DNA of 59,682 nucleotides from an uncultured Brevibacillus sp. (GTDB lineage: Bacteria; Bacillota; Bacilli; Brevibacillales; Brevibacillaceae). Position 1 is the first letter of the stretch. Each line of letters begins with the position of its first letter. The translations under genes were made by a program, and so were the position numbers. The DNA is taken from assembly GCF_947502445.1 (NCBI RefSeq), contig NZ_CANMZW010000038.1, positions 1 through 59,682 on the forward strand, read 5' to 3'. Below, piece by piece: positions 8,541 to 17,284 of this stretch. The notes beneath the pieces are model-generated. The model had not been told where the DNA came from. It ran no database searches and worked only from the letters and a program-made list of their open reading frames with translations.

Positions 8541-8731
8541 TACGAGGAACCTGTAGGGATAGAAGCTGCGAAGTTGACAGATCCAAGTTTGTATGCATGA
8601 ATAGCGATTTTGTCACTATAACTATGAAAAATAGGATGCTCTCTAAAAAACATCGTCTGAAAGGCGTAAGTTGGCAAAAAAAGTCGAATGAGGGGTGGTT
8701 TTTGCTAGGAGAGGAGTGAGGGTAATAAACA

Positions 8732-8768
8732 AAAAAGAGTAGGCCGACGAGCGGCGCTACTCTTTTTA
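8732..8768 (-). terminator. rpsD terminator
   Basis: AAAGAGTAG and CTACTCTTT arms with inner GCCG/CGGC pairing, flanked by A- and T-runs, lie 12 bases beyond the rpsD stop. The symmetric tails could work in both directions. Confidence 0.9.
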
Positions 8769-8779
8769 TCCTCAAACGA

Positions 8780-9379
8780 TTAACGGCTGTAGAACTCAAC
8801 GATCAGAACTTCGTTGATTTCAGCTGGCATTTCTTCACGGTCTGGGAGACGAGTGAATGTACCTTCAGCTGCAGCATCGTTGAATGTGATGTAGTTCGGC
8901 AGGAAATTGCGGCTTTCCAGGGAGTCCTTGATCAATTGCAGACCACGGGACTTTTCACGAATCGTGATCACATCACCCGGTTGTACACGGTAGGATGGGA
9001 TGTTCACTTTTTTGCCGTTTACCAGGAAGTGACCATGGTTTACCAGCTGACGAGCAGCAGGGCGAGTTGGCGCAAAGCCCATACGGTAAACTACGTTATC
9101 CAGGCGGGATTCCAGCAATTTCATGAAGTTTTCGCCCACTACGCCAGCCATTTTGTTAGCGTGGTCGAAAGTGCGACGGAATTGTTTTTCGTTAAGGCCA
9201 AACATGTGGCGCAGCTTTTGCTTTTCTTGCAACTGGAGACCATACTCGCTCAGTTTACGACGGTTGTTTTGACCGTGTTGACCAGGAGGATAGTTGCGTT
9301 TGATGTCTTTTCCTGTACCATCGAGAGAGATACCCAGACGACGGGCCAGTTTGTGACGAGGTCCTGTGTAACGTGACAT
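8780..9379 (-). CDS. rpsD: 30S ribosomal protein S4
   Basis: S4 is a primary binder of 16S rRNA that nucleates 30S assembly. It has 199 residues, the normal Firmicute length, starting MSRYTGPRHKLARRLGISLDG and containing the S4 RNA-binding domain (about residues 91-150, with the LESRLDNVVYRMGFAPTR block). An AAAGGAGAATG site precedes the ATG. The gene is monocistronic, between its own long leader and a terminator. In B. subtilis rpsD is autoregulated by S4 through the mRNA leader, and the structured leader here fits that. Confidence 0.98.
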   Translation of the reverse strand: MSRYTGPRHKLARRLGISLDGTGKDIKRNYPPGQHGQNNRRKLSEYGLQLQEKQKLRHMFGLNEKQFRRTFDHANKMAGVVGENFMKLLESRLDNVVYRMGFAPTRPAARQLVNHGHFLVNGKKVNIPSYRVQPGDVITIREKSRGLQLIKDSLESRNFLPNYITFNDAAAEGTFTRLPDREEMPAEINEVLIVEFYSR

Positions 9380-9577
9380 AATTTCATTCTCCTTTAATAT
9401 GGATTCGCAGGTGTTTACTTCCGGCAGGTTAGTTCCTACTTTATCTACACGAACTTCAGACGGTAGCGTTTCCGCATCGTGCTCCTCACAGGTAGTTCAG
9501 CCGCTGCCTGAAAGGGAGGGAACTAAGAGGATGATTCCTTCCGTTTTTACCTACAATCAATGCTACCCTGTACACAT
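9380..9577 (-). promoter_or_regulatory. rpsD leader, candidate S4-binding autoregulatory RNA
   Basis: About 200 untranslated bases separate the predicted start (near 9577) from rpsD. In minus-strand RNA sense, TTAGTTCC (9526-9519) can pair either with the nearby GAACTA (9498-9493) or with GGAACTAA (9436-9429) far downstream, an arrangement fit for a pseudoknot or a switch. The B. subtilis rpsD leader is a known S4 target; assigning the same job here is inference from position and structure. Confidence 0.6.
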
Positions 9578-9584
9578 ACAATCA

Positions 9585-9614
9585 ATAATACTCGGATAGG
9601 CATCTGTAAGTCAA
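9585..9614 (-). promoter_or_regulatory. rpsD promoter
   Basis: Minus strand TTGACT (9614-9609), an 18-base spacer and TATTAT (9590-9585). It begins immediately after the T-run of the upstream gene's terminator. Confidence 0.7.
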
Positions 9615-9615
9615 G

Positions 9616-9661
9616 CAAAAAGAAAGGGCCATCCATTGCCAGCAGTGGCTTGGATGGCTCT
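9616..9661 (-). terminator. Terminator of the SLH-domain gene
   Basis: Minus strand GAGCCATCC and GGATGGCC arms, with an inner GCCA/TGGC stem and a CTTTCTTTTTG tail. It abuts the rpsD -35. Confidence 0.8.
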
Positions 9662-9675
9662 CGAGGCTGAGCTTC

Positions 9676-11973
9676 TTAATCGCGGTAAACGATAGGCTGT
9701 GTATCCTGCTCGCCTCGTTTTTCGAGGAAGCGAGTAAAGGTGATGGCAGCGTCCGCGCGCGACACTTTAGCTTGTGGCTGGAATGTTTGTTTATCTGTCG
9801 GAACGATACCTAAAGTGGTTGCGATGACGATAGAGCCGCGATGCTTTGTACCCGCAATGTCAGTGAGCTGGGATTGGAACATGCCGGAGTAGTCGGCAAG
9901 CTTGCTGTAACCAAGAGCGCGTACAATCATATCAGCCAGCTCTTCTCGATTGATGGCTTCATCTGGATTTAACTTGGACGCATTTTTGTCGAGCAGCCCG
10001 CGATCGACCGCTGACTCAACAGCAGAGAAGTAGCGGGAACCGTTGGCAACGTCACTGTACGTAGCTTTTCGGTCCGCTGCGTACATCGGATAATGGCGAC
10101 CTTGATTGAGGCTGATCATCAGCATTTCGATCATTTCACCACGCGTAATTTGCTTCTGCGGCATGATTTTTCCATCTTCTAGAGAGAGTGCATCATATTC
10201 GTACATCAGCATTAGTTCTTTTTCGGCAGGATGTCCTTTTAAATCCTCAGGTGCAGCACGGTGCAAGCTTAGGATTTTGCCAGATGAGAGAGAACGCCAT
10301 TCACCTGTGGTCGCGTCCAGGAAATAAGGCTGATCCATAGGAGTCGTAGTCGCACGGTACACTAGCTTTGCAGACCGTTTCGGAGCATAGGACGACTGTT
10401 GCTGTATTTTCTGTTGTTCTTCCGGAGTGAAAGGAGTCAGCATGTATACAGCTTCAACCTCCGCTTCCTTCGACCATGCGTCGATAGCTTCTTCGGCAGA
10501 GATATGCTTCGGTGGCTGCTCTGGGTAGGACTCGCTTCCACTTTCGGTACTGTAAGACAAAATTTCGCCTGACTCGGTGTCAAAAGAGAAGAACGCTGAG
10601 CCGCTTGCAGCCATAATATCGCCAATATATCTGGTGAAGCTGATGTGATAGCGATCTGAATTGTAAATCTGCTCGTCACCGGGATTATTGTCGTTCAAGA
10701 ACAACACGCTTGCAGAGGTCGGCGTCCATTTGCGGATTGCTTCCATCGCCTTTTCCTTGAGCTTCTCAGGGTTTTGCTTCTTCGTGGACTTCTCGCTGTC
10801 TTTATCTTTTACCATTGGAAGGTCCTTGTTATAGGAATAAATATCACCTGTTTCCGCGTCGATGGATACGTAAGCGTAGCGGATGTCAGATTTGCTCTCG
10901 CTCATGAATTCCAGATTCCAGACAGGACGGTTGCCGCGATATTCGGTTTCACTGTAATTGCTGGATCTGAGCTTGTAGCCGTTCAGATCAAATAAATTCA
11001 TTACCATGTTGATAGCTTCATCCTGGGGAAGGGCTTTGCCCGAATGACGCGCTGGCAGCTTCTTGGTACTGACCGGGATCGGTTCCGTGATGGAGCTGCG
11101 GGGTGATAGAGATGGGCCCAGAGCTTTTCCATCCATCGCATCTACATAAAACGTAAAGGGGTTCATGTAGCCTAAAATCGGCTTATTGCGGTCCGCACCT
11201 GAGCGCTCCCACGACAACTGATAAGAGAGGCTGGCCTTTGCCAGATCGAACAGCTTCTTTTCCGCTTCTTCTTCAGAAATGGTATCGGTCGCCTTTTCAA
11301 AATTTACGTCATTCCAGGAAAGCGAGTAATTCGTAACGGTTCCAGCGCCGTTAACCGAGATGTCGATGCCGTTATCCGGGAACAGGACGCCATTTACGAC
11401 TCGAACGAAGCGGAACGTGTAAGAGAAATCATTGTTCAGTGGTGTTTTAGGCTCAGGCATATCACGTAAATACAGGCGTGTCTCGTCAGCTTTGCCTGCG
11501 TTGTACTTCGCAAGGAAATTCTCAGCAAAGCCTTTTGCTTGTTGATAAGAGATTCGCTTTGCATACGGTAGACTGGAATCTGTGCGATCATAGCGGGAAT
11601 AGCTAGTCAGCTCACCAGTGTCGGCGTGAATACTGACACTATAGGAGAGCTTGATATCCTGGCTGTTCGCTTCTTTTTTTACCCAACTAAATGACCATTC
11701 TGGAAATGTACGCCAGGAATCGGCTGAGCGCAATGAGACGTTGCTCAGTTCAAGCCCGCTAGTTGGAACAAGCTTGCTTGCGATGGAGAGCGCGGCCTCC
11801 TTTGTCAGCTTAACTTTGCTGGCAGCAGCGAAAACGGTGTTGTTGCCTTGAGTACTGCCAGTTGCCATCTTGCTGACTGAAGTAGAAGGCGTTTGTGCCT
11901 GTGCGTGTGCAATCGGTAACAAGAGACTTGCGGTTAATAAAACGGAGCTTGATCGAATAAACCATGGCTTCAT
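9676..11973 (-). CDS. Exported YcdB/YcdC-like protein with C-terminal S-layer homology domains
   Basis: This 765-residue secreted protein has a signal peptide (about residues 1-27, ending AHAQA), a long region of repeated PepSY-like/YcdB-YcdC-type units (motifs such as DAETGDIYSYN and DTESGEILSYS recur), and about three SLH domains from roughly residue 595 to 750 that would bind pyruvylated secondary wall polymer. The YcdB/C family has no settled function; peptidase-inhibitor-like modules are one suggestion. ATG 11973 is chosen because GGAGGGG precedes it and the upstream ATG at 12006 would put charged residues before the signal peptide. Monocistronic, with its own terminator. Confidence 0.85.
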   Translation of the reverse strand: MKPWFIRSSSVLLTASLLLPIAHAQAQTPSTSVSKMATGSTQGNNTVFAAASKVKLTKEAALSIASKLVPTSGLELSNVSLRSADSWRTFPEWSFSWVKKEANSQDIKLSYSVSIHADTGELTSYSRYDRTDSSLPYAKRISYQQAKGFAENFLAKYNAGKADETRLYLRDMPEPKTPLNNDFSYTFRFVRVVNGVLFPDNGIDISVNGAGTVTNYSLSWNDVNFEKATDTISEEEAEKKLFDLAKASLSYQLSWERSGADRNKPILGYMNPFTFYVDAMDGKALGPSLSPRSSITEPIPVSTKKLPARHSGKALPQDEAINMVMNLFDLNGYKLRSSNYSETEYRGNRPVWNLEFMSESKSDIRYAYVSIDAETGDIYSYNKDLPMVKDKDSEKSTKKQNPEKLKEKAMEAIRKWTPTSASVLFLNDNNPGDEQIYNSDRYHISFTRYIGDIMAASGSAFFSFDTESGEILSYSTESGSESYPEQPPKHISAEEAIDAWSKEAEVEAVYMLTPFTPEEQQKIQQQSSYAPKRSAKLVYRATTTPMDQPYFLDATTGEWRSLSSGKILSLHRAAPEDLKGHPAEKELMLMYEYDALSLEDGKIMPQKQITRGEMIEMLMISLNQGRHYPMYAADRKATYSDVANGSRYFSAVESAVDRGLLDKNASKLNPDEAINREELADMIVRALGYSKLADYSGMFQSQLTDIAGTKHRGSIVIATTLGIVPTDKQTFQPQAKVSRADAAITFTRFLEKRGEQDTQPIVYRD

Positions 11974-12202
11974 GTGGACCCCTCCAACGATGTCAGTATC
12001 TTTCACTTATCACCTCTGACGAGTAAAAGTTTCCGTTCGTTTCATCCATTTCAGGAAAAATGTGTACGGGCATTGGTAAAAGTGATGAAAGATATAGGAA
12101 TTTTGTACCAAATGTTTTGTTGATCAATCTAGAATTGTGAACATGCTTCTTATATAATAAAGAGTACTATTCACAGTTTGCTATAAAAGGAGATTTGTCG
12201 TC

Positions 12203-12781
12203 TTGGAAACCATCATGTATCTCATTCGCCATGGAGAAACAGAGTGGAATCAGATCCGGCGCATACAAGGGCACAGCGATATTGATTTAAATGAGCTGGG
12301 ATTGCGTCAGGCAGAACAGGTGGCTCGTCGTTTTCAGGGCGAATCGGTCCACGCTGTCTACTCAAGTGATTTAAGCCGCGCACGGGAAACTGCATCGAGG
12401 ATTGCCCAAAACTTCGATTTTACTGTATCCACACTCCCAACCTTGCGTGAGCGCTGCTATGGTCAGTGGGAGGGGCTAACCTACGAGGAGATTCGTGCTC
12501 GTTTTGAAAACCAAGATGAGGCAGCTTGCGGAATTGAAACGTTTGAGTGTATGCAAAAACGTGCTGTAACTGCATTAACGGGGCTGGCGAAAGCTCATCC
12601 GAACGAGACAATTGTCGTTGTATCTCACGGCGGGCTTATCAACAGCTTTTTACATTTTGTAACATCAGGGGAGCAAGGAACTGGCATTACTCGTATAGAC
12701 AATACCGGGATAACTAAATTCTGCTTTACAGACTTTTGGAATGTCTTGCAAGTGAATGATACAGACCATTTGGAAGCTTAG
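12203..12781 (+). CDS. Histidine phosphatase family protein (PhoE/phosphoglycerate-mutase type)
   Basis: The 192-residue protein belongs to the branch-1 histidine phosphatases. The phospho-acceptor motif LIRHGETEWN lies at residues 7-16, a second SSDLSRARETA motif follows, a Glu-containing LRERCYGQWEGLT segment is in the middle, and VVSHGG supplies the second catalytic histidine. Members hydrolyse varied small phosphate esters, so the substrate is not predictable. The start is TTG 12203: AAAGGAGAT (12186-12194) lies about nine bases upstream, while the next ATG (12215) is too far away. It is followed after 90 bases by the diguanylate cyclase gene. Confidence 0.9.
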   Translation: METIMYLIRHGETEWNQIRRIQGHSDIDLNELGLRQAEQVARRFQGESVHAVYSSDLSRARETASRIAQNFDFTVSTLPTLRERCYGQWEGLTYEEIRARFENQDEAACGIETFECMQKRAVTALTGLAKAHPNETIVVVSHGGLINSFLHFVTSGEQGTGITRIDNTGITKFCFTDFWNVLQVNDTDHLEA

Positions 12782-12871
12782 TTCCAGAAGGATTAAGCAA
12801 AATGCTTTCACACAGGTGAAGGTGTTAACCTATTTTACACGTTGAGAAAATGCTGAGAGAGGGAGTTTCTC

Positions 12872-15127
12872 GTGTCAAGTAAAATGTTGGGGAAGTTAGA
12901 GACAGTCTTTTCCTACACGGCCCATTTTATTTTGCAATCTTGGCCGGAAAAGCGCCCAGGCATCCTTTTCTTGACAGATTCCGGGGGCCGTGTCATTAAC
13001 ATCATAGAGATGCAGGTTGGTCAATCATGGAACCCTCAAGAGCTCGAACTACGAAAAGATTCTCCGCCCATCGGGGAGTTGAATGACTACGTAATGGAGT
13101 CAATCAGAACGAGTCAAATCGTAGTTAGGGTAAGCGGTGAGGATTCTCTTGTCTACGGAGCATTTCCTCTGCACGAGCAGGACGGTGAGATACGTGCAGT
13201 TGTCGGGATGGTAACTCCCCGAGCGGAAATTGATTTCGACCTTACCTCGTACATGCGTGGGCTCGAGCCGTTGATCCGAATGGGATATGACGCATACATC
13301 CAGCATGTTACTAGTCAAATCGTCATGGATTTGACCTTGCATGACACTACGCGAGAATTACTAGAAAGCTTGACGGGCCAGATCAGTGAAATTATTCAAA
13401 AGGGCTATTGCTCGGCAGTAAAGCTATCGGAAAATGGCTTATTGATTCCCCAAGAGTTTGTCACTACACAAGAAATAGATTATGGACTGATCCAAATTAC
13501 CCAATTGGTATCCCGCTTTGGTACTAGTCAGGTCACGCCTGCAGTACTGGACAATAATCGGATTGTTGTCGTGCCGATCAGCTTCAACGATAGTCCGCTG
13601 TACGCACTGTTTTTACATCTTTCTCCGGACGAATTCGAGTACAAGTATGATGAACGGGATGTTGCGTTTTTGCAAGAGGTAGGGAGCAAAGCGAGTTGTG
13701 CCCTATGGCGGGCGATGATGTCTGATGAACTGCGCCGGGAAGCGAGCAAAAAGGACCTTTTGTACCAACTGATGTCCAAGATTCAGGCATCGATTGATGT
13801 GAACGATGTTCTACACGAGATCGTGACCAGCATCCCGATTTTGTATCCTTACTTATCGGTGGAGCTGTTCCTGACGGTGGAACCGAATGCGACTACTCCA
13901 GTGAAACAGCTTTCCTTTCATGAGGAGGAGCCATCGACCAGCACCAAGGCATATTTGGAAGGCAGGCTGGTAGTTGAAGAAATCGAGCAAGGCGATCAGC
14001 AGGTGACTGTGATCGCAGCGCCACTTCTCGGCAAGCAAGGAATATACGGAGTGCTGCAGGTGACATCAGATCAGCTGGTTTCCTTGAGTCAGCACGAAAC
14101 AAACTACATCGCGATTTTGGCTGATACGGCTGGGACTGCATTTGAAAATGCACAACTATACCAGCAATCACGTAATTTGATCCGTGAGCTACGATTGATC
14201 AACGAAATGGCGAGGCAGTTGAACCGAAGTCTCAATTTAAAGGAGATTTTGGACTTTGTGACCACCATGATGCGGGCTACGTTTGATGCAGAATTTTGTG
14301 CGATTTTAAACAAGACGCCCGGGGAAGACAATTTTCAGGTCCTTTCGTCTTCGATTCCTGCGTATAATGGCATGAGTATTCAGGCCTCAGAAAAGCCATT
14401 TCAGGAAATACTCTTGAACAAGCAGGCATTGCTTTTGGCGCAGCCAGGCTCTGGACCGCTACCGTTTTCACTGATGCCTTGTTCTTCGCTGATGGGCGTA
14501 CCGCTAGTTGTCGAGGGAGAAGTCAGTGGAGTCCTTTTAGTCGCTGATTCCCGCTATCATTTTTTTAGTTTTGACGACTACAAGCTCCTCGAAATATTCG
14601 GACAACATGCGAGTCTGGCGATGACCAATGCTGTGCTGCATAACGAAATGGAGCGCATGGTGATTACGGACAACCTGACAGGACTGTTCACGCGCAGGCA
14701 TCTGAACGAACGAGTCAGATCCTCGCTGGAAAAAGACCCGTACGGCTCACTGATCCTGATTGATATTGATTTCTTCAAGACGGTGAATGACACGTTTGGC
14801 CATCAGGTTGGTGATGAAGTATTGATTCAGGTATCCGATCTTATACGGCACAGTATCCGCGACACGGATATTGCCGCGCGCTGGGGTGGAGAGGAGCTTG
14901 CAGTCTATTTGCCGCGAGTGGACAAGGCTACGGCACATACCGTCGCCGAGCGAATTCGGGAGTGCGTAGAACAGCAAACATCTCCGCGAGTGACTATCTC
15001 GTGCGGTCTCGCCAAATGGAATAAGGAGCTTGACGTAAATCTTAGTGTAGAAGCTTTGTTCCATCAGGCGGATGTGGCCTTGTACGAAGCGAAAAACTCA
15101 GGGAGAAATCAAGTTGTGTTAGCATAG
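12872..15127 (+). CDS. dgcP: GAF-GGDEF diguanylate cyclase (DgcP/YtrP type)
   Basis: The C-terminal GGDEF domain makes c-di-GMP from two GTP. It is intact: the signature is GGEEL (residues 672-676), and an inhibitory RxxD site (Arg663-Asp666) stands five residues before it, so product inhibition is expected. Residues 1-580 contain two or three GAF-like sensor modules, about 751 residues in all against 579 for B. subtilis DgcP. No membrane helix is evident. GTG 12872 follows GAGAGAGGGAG. In B. subtilis dgcP lies near rpsD, refZ and ezrA, as here, which supports orthology. The gene ends at a strong terminator. Confidence 0.9.
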   Translation: MSSKMLGKLETVFSYTAHFILQSWPEKRPGILFLTDSGGRVINIIEMQVGQSWNPQELELRKDSPPIGELNDYVMESIRTSQIVVRVSGEDSLVYGAFPLHEQDGEIRAVVGMVTPRAEIDFDLTSYMRGLEPLIRMGYDAYIQHVTSQIVMDLTLHDTTRELLESLTGQISEIIQKGYCSAVKLSENGLLIPQEFVTTQEIDYGLIQITQLVSRFGTSQVTPAVLDNNRIVVVPISFNDSPLYALFLHLSPDEFEYKYDERDVAFLQEVGSKASCALWRAMMSDELRREASKKDLLYQLMSKIQASIDVNDVLHEIVTSIPILYPYLSVELFLTVEPNATTPVKQLSFHEEEPSTSTKAYLEGRLVVEEIEQGDQQVTVIAAPLLGKQGIYGVLQVTSDQLVSLSQHETNYIAILADTAGTAFENAQLYQQSRNLIRELRLINEMARQLNRSLNLKEILDFVTTMMRATFDAEFCAILNKTPGEDNFQVLSSSIPAYNGMSIQASEKPFQEILLNKQALLLAQPGSGPLPFSLMPCSSLMGVPLVVEGEVSGVLLVADSRYHFFSFDDYKLLEIFGQHASLAMTNAVLHNEMERMVITDNLTGLFTRRHLNERVRSSLEKDPYGSLILIDIDFFKTVNDTFGHQVGDEVLIQVSDLIRHSIRDTDIAARWGGEELAVYLPRVDKATAHTVAERIRECVEQQTSPRVTISCGLAKWNKELDVNLSVEALFHQADVALYEAKNSGRNQVVLA

Positions 15128-15155
15128 AGCCAAAACAGTGGCTCTTTTCTCTTTT
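15126..15155 (+). terminator. Terminator after dgcP
   Basis: AGAGCC (15126-15131) pairs with GGCTCT (15140-15145), followed by TTTCTCTTTTT. It overlaps the stop codon. Confidence 0.8.
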
Positions 15156-15202
15156 TAGCGAGCACTGGAAAAATAGTGAAGAGAAGGTTGGGTGAAAAAT
15201 AG

Positions 15203-16198
15203 ATGACAGCAGCTCGAAGCAACGAGATCGTGACAGAAATGGCTCCGGAAGTATTTTGTCTGGAGATACCAACCCCGTTTAATGTGGGGCCAGTCAATGT
15301 GTATGTGGTAAAAGGAGAGAAGCTGACGTTAGTGGATGTCGGTCCGCTAACAGAGGCTGCATGGCAAGCACTTTCGACAGGTTTAGCTTCCATCGGTCAC
15401 AGCGTGGAGGACATTGAGCAGGTTGTTTTGACACACCATCACGTGGATCATTGCGGCTTGCTGGAAAAAGTCAGACAAGTCTCGGGGGCAACAACACTTG
15501 CACATCCACAGGCTGCTCCTTACGTAGAGCAGGATGAAGACTTCATCGCCTTTCACGATCGCTTTTTTACAGAGCTGTACAAAAAAGCTGGTGTCCCAGA
15601 AGAGAAGCTGATCATCATTCAAAAATTTCATCAACTCATGAAAACCTTCTCGGAGCCTAGTCAAATTGACGGATTGCTAAAGCATGAGCAGGTAGTCCCT
15701 CATTTGTCTGATTGGAAGGTACTGTATACACCTGGTCACAGTCAAAGCCATCTTTCCTTGTATCGAGAAAAAGACCGTGTCATGATCGGTGGGGACCACA
15801 TTATAAAGCACATTTCTTCAAATGCCTTTATCGAGCCGCCACGGGATCGTTCAGAGGCCCGCCCGTTAACGCTGGTCCAATACCGAACTGCTTTGCAGAT
15901 GTGTGCAGATCAGGAGATTGATCTCGTGCTGTCTGGTCATGGAGAGCCGGTCACCAATCATCGGGAGCTGGTGCTCATGCGCTTGCAAAAAAACTGGGAG
16001 CGGACGGATACACTGCGCCGCATGCTAGCTGATGGTGAAAAATCAGCCTATGAGCTTACGGCGTTGCTCTTTCCCACCCTGTATGAAAAAGAACTGCCAC
16101 TAACCCTCTCGGAAACGCTTGGTCACATCGATCTCTTGACCATTCTTCACCAGGTAGAGGTCCGCGAGCAAAACGGCATTGTGTATTACTACTTGTAG
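15203..16198 (+). CDS. MBL-fold metallo-hydrolase
   Basis: This 331-residue metallo-beta-lactamase-fold protein has the metal-binding motif THHHVDHCG (about residues 76-84), a later GHSQSH histidine and GGDHII aspartate, and a GHGEP histidine, so both metal sites appear complete. A helical C-terminal extension of about 80 residues (winged-helix-like) follows the core, as in many hydrolases acting on thioesters or nucleotides. The family is broad and the substrate is unknown. The site before ATG 15203 (GAAGGT) is weak. It stands alone between the dgcP terminator and the lipoprotein gene. Confidence 0.88.
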   Translation: MTAARSNEIVTEMAPEVFCLEIPTPFNVGPVNVYVVKGEKLTLVDVGPLTEAAWQALSTGLASIGHSVEDIEQVVLTHHHVDHCGLLEKVRQVSGATTLAHPQAAPYVEQDEDFIAFHDRFFTELYKKAGVPEEKLIIIQKFHQLMKTFSEPSQIDGLLKHEQVVPHLSDWKVLYTPGHSQSHLSLYREKDRVMIGGDHIIKHISSNAFIEPPRDRSEARPLTLVQYRTALQMCADQEIDLVLSGHGEPVTNHRELVLMRLQKNWERTDTLRRMLADGEKSAYELTALLFPTLYEKELPLTLSETLGHIDLLTILHQVEVREQNGIVYYYL

Positions 16199-16232
16199 GT
16201 GAGTGATATCAGCCAACCAGACAGCAGAATAA

Positions 16233-16319
16233 GCCCTTTCTTCCCCGGAAACGATAAGGGGGACGAGACCGCCTTGGAGGTACCCAACAGGGTTTGCCGA
16301 AACATGCGGAAGGAGGGGC
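16233..16319 (+). ncRNA. Candidate cis-regulatory RNA sequestering the lipoprotein ribosome binding site
   Basis: GCCCTTTCTTCC (16233-16244) can pair along all 12 bases (two G-U) with GGAAGGAGGGGC (16308-16319), which is the Shine-Dalgarno region of the gene starting at 16324. The 63 enclosed bases hold further short stems: ACCC/GGGT at 16282-16293 and a competing CCCC/GGGG at 16243-16261. This layout suits translational control by a ligand, protein or temperature. I could not match it to a riboswitch class I know. Confidence 0.45.
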
Positions 16320-16323
16320 AACT

Positions 16324-17229
16324 ATGCGCAAGCGCTGGACGCTTTGTATGATGACACTGCTTTGTACAGCACTGGTTGGCTGCAATCAGATGGGAGTCAA
16401 GCAAAATGCAGGTTCTGCCTACGATCAAATACGCGATCATTTTTCGCAGCAGCAGTCCTACGCATTTTATGGCCGCACGAAGCTATTGACGGCAAACAGC
16501 TCCAATGCCAACATGGTCAATTTTTCAGGTAGAAAAGATGGCGATGCCGTGTATATGAAGGTAAAGCTATCAGTTCCTGACGAGAAGCGGATTGACACAC
16601 TGTCCCTCTTGCATCAGGGAGATAAGCTGTACGCCAAAGAGGGCGACAATCGGGATTGGAAAAACGTGGCAAAAAAAGATGTGGCCCTGCAGCAGGAAAT
16701 GAACAACTGGAGTCCGGTTTTTTCGTTCCAGCAAATGGATGATATGAAGAGAAATGTGCGGACTTTGCCTGATGAAAATCCGAATGATGACTTGGAAGCT
16801 ATCCGGGTTACACTTGATTCAGCAAAGCTGAAGAGCTGGCTGGCGACGCAGATGAGAGAGCAGACTGCTTCCGGGGCTAGTATCCAATCTACACCCGACT
16901 TCAAGCACAAGCCCAAACTGAAGCTGGCAATGGCTCTATCAGGAGGAGCTTGGCAAAGAACGCATGCCAAACAGGCTGGACCTACTATCCAATCCAAAGC
17001 GAATCCGGATGTAAACGAAATTGTAGATCAAATGGATCTGGAAGCGGAATACACGATCTACTACAATAAAACTAGCATGCTCCCAACGAATTTGACGATG
17101 TCAATTCGCTCTGTGTATGATTTGAACAATCAGCGTGTTCACGAGCATTCGCAAGTGGAGACGTACCTGCAAAATTATGGACGCGTTCAACCGCTACCCA
17201 CTCCAGCTGAAGCAACGACAGAAGGTTAA
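16324..17229 (+). CDS. Hypothetical lipoprotein
   Basis: The 301-residue protein starts with a lipoprotein signal peptide, with lipobox LVGC and lipidated Cys20. The mature part is mixed alpha/beta with a phrase like GRTKLLTANS, similar in style to LolA-like or sporulation lipoproteins, but I do not recognise a specific family. ATG 16324 is chosen over an in-frame ATG at 16294 because AAGGAGGGG (16310-16318) directly precedes it and it gives a proper signal peptide. The ribosome binding site can be masked by upstream RNA (16233-16319). A strong terminator follows. Confidence 0.8.
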   Translation: MRKRWTLCMMTLLCTALVGCNQMGVKQNAGSAYDQIRDHFSQQQSYAFYGRTKLLTANSSNANMVNFSGRKDGDAVYMKVKLSVPDEKRIDTLSLLHQGDKLYAKEGDNRDWKNVAKKDVALQQEMNNWSPVFSFQQMDDMKRNVRTLPDENPNDDLEAIRVTLDSAKLKSWLATQMREQTASGASIQSTPDFKHKPKLKLAMALSGGAWQRTHAKQAGPTIQSKANPDVNEIVDQMDLEAEYTIYYNKTSMLPTNLTMSIRSVYDLNNQRVHEHSQVETYLQNYGRVQPLPTPAEATTEG

Positions 17230-17233
17230 CGAG

Positions 17234-17283
17234 AAAAGACGCTCACTTTCCTTTCATTCAGCGGAAAGCTGGCGTCTTTTTTG
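17234..17283. terminator. Bidirectional terminator between convergent genes
   Basis: AAAAGACGC and GCGTCTTTT arms with an inner CTTTCC/GGAAAG stem. It ends two bases before the stop codon of the minus-strand gene, so it serves the lipoprotein gene and probably also the exonuclease-like gene. Confidence 0.85.
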
Positions 17284-17284
17284 T

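Noticed and set aside
8503..8799. Open frame of 88 codons between rpsD and the PBP gene
   Set aside because: It runs through the rpsD terminator and the PBP promoter and has no ribosome binding site.
16245..16307. A c-di-GMP (GEMM), c-di-AMP or guanidine riboswitch before the lipoprotein gene
   Set aside because: Considered because of the nearby diguanylate cyclase, but the conserved cores of these classes are missing. Only the ribosome-binding-site pairing is supported.
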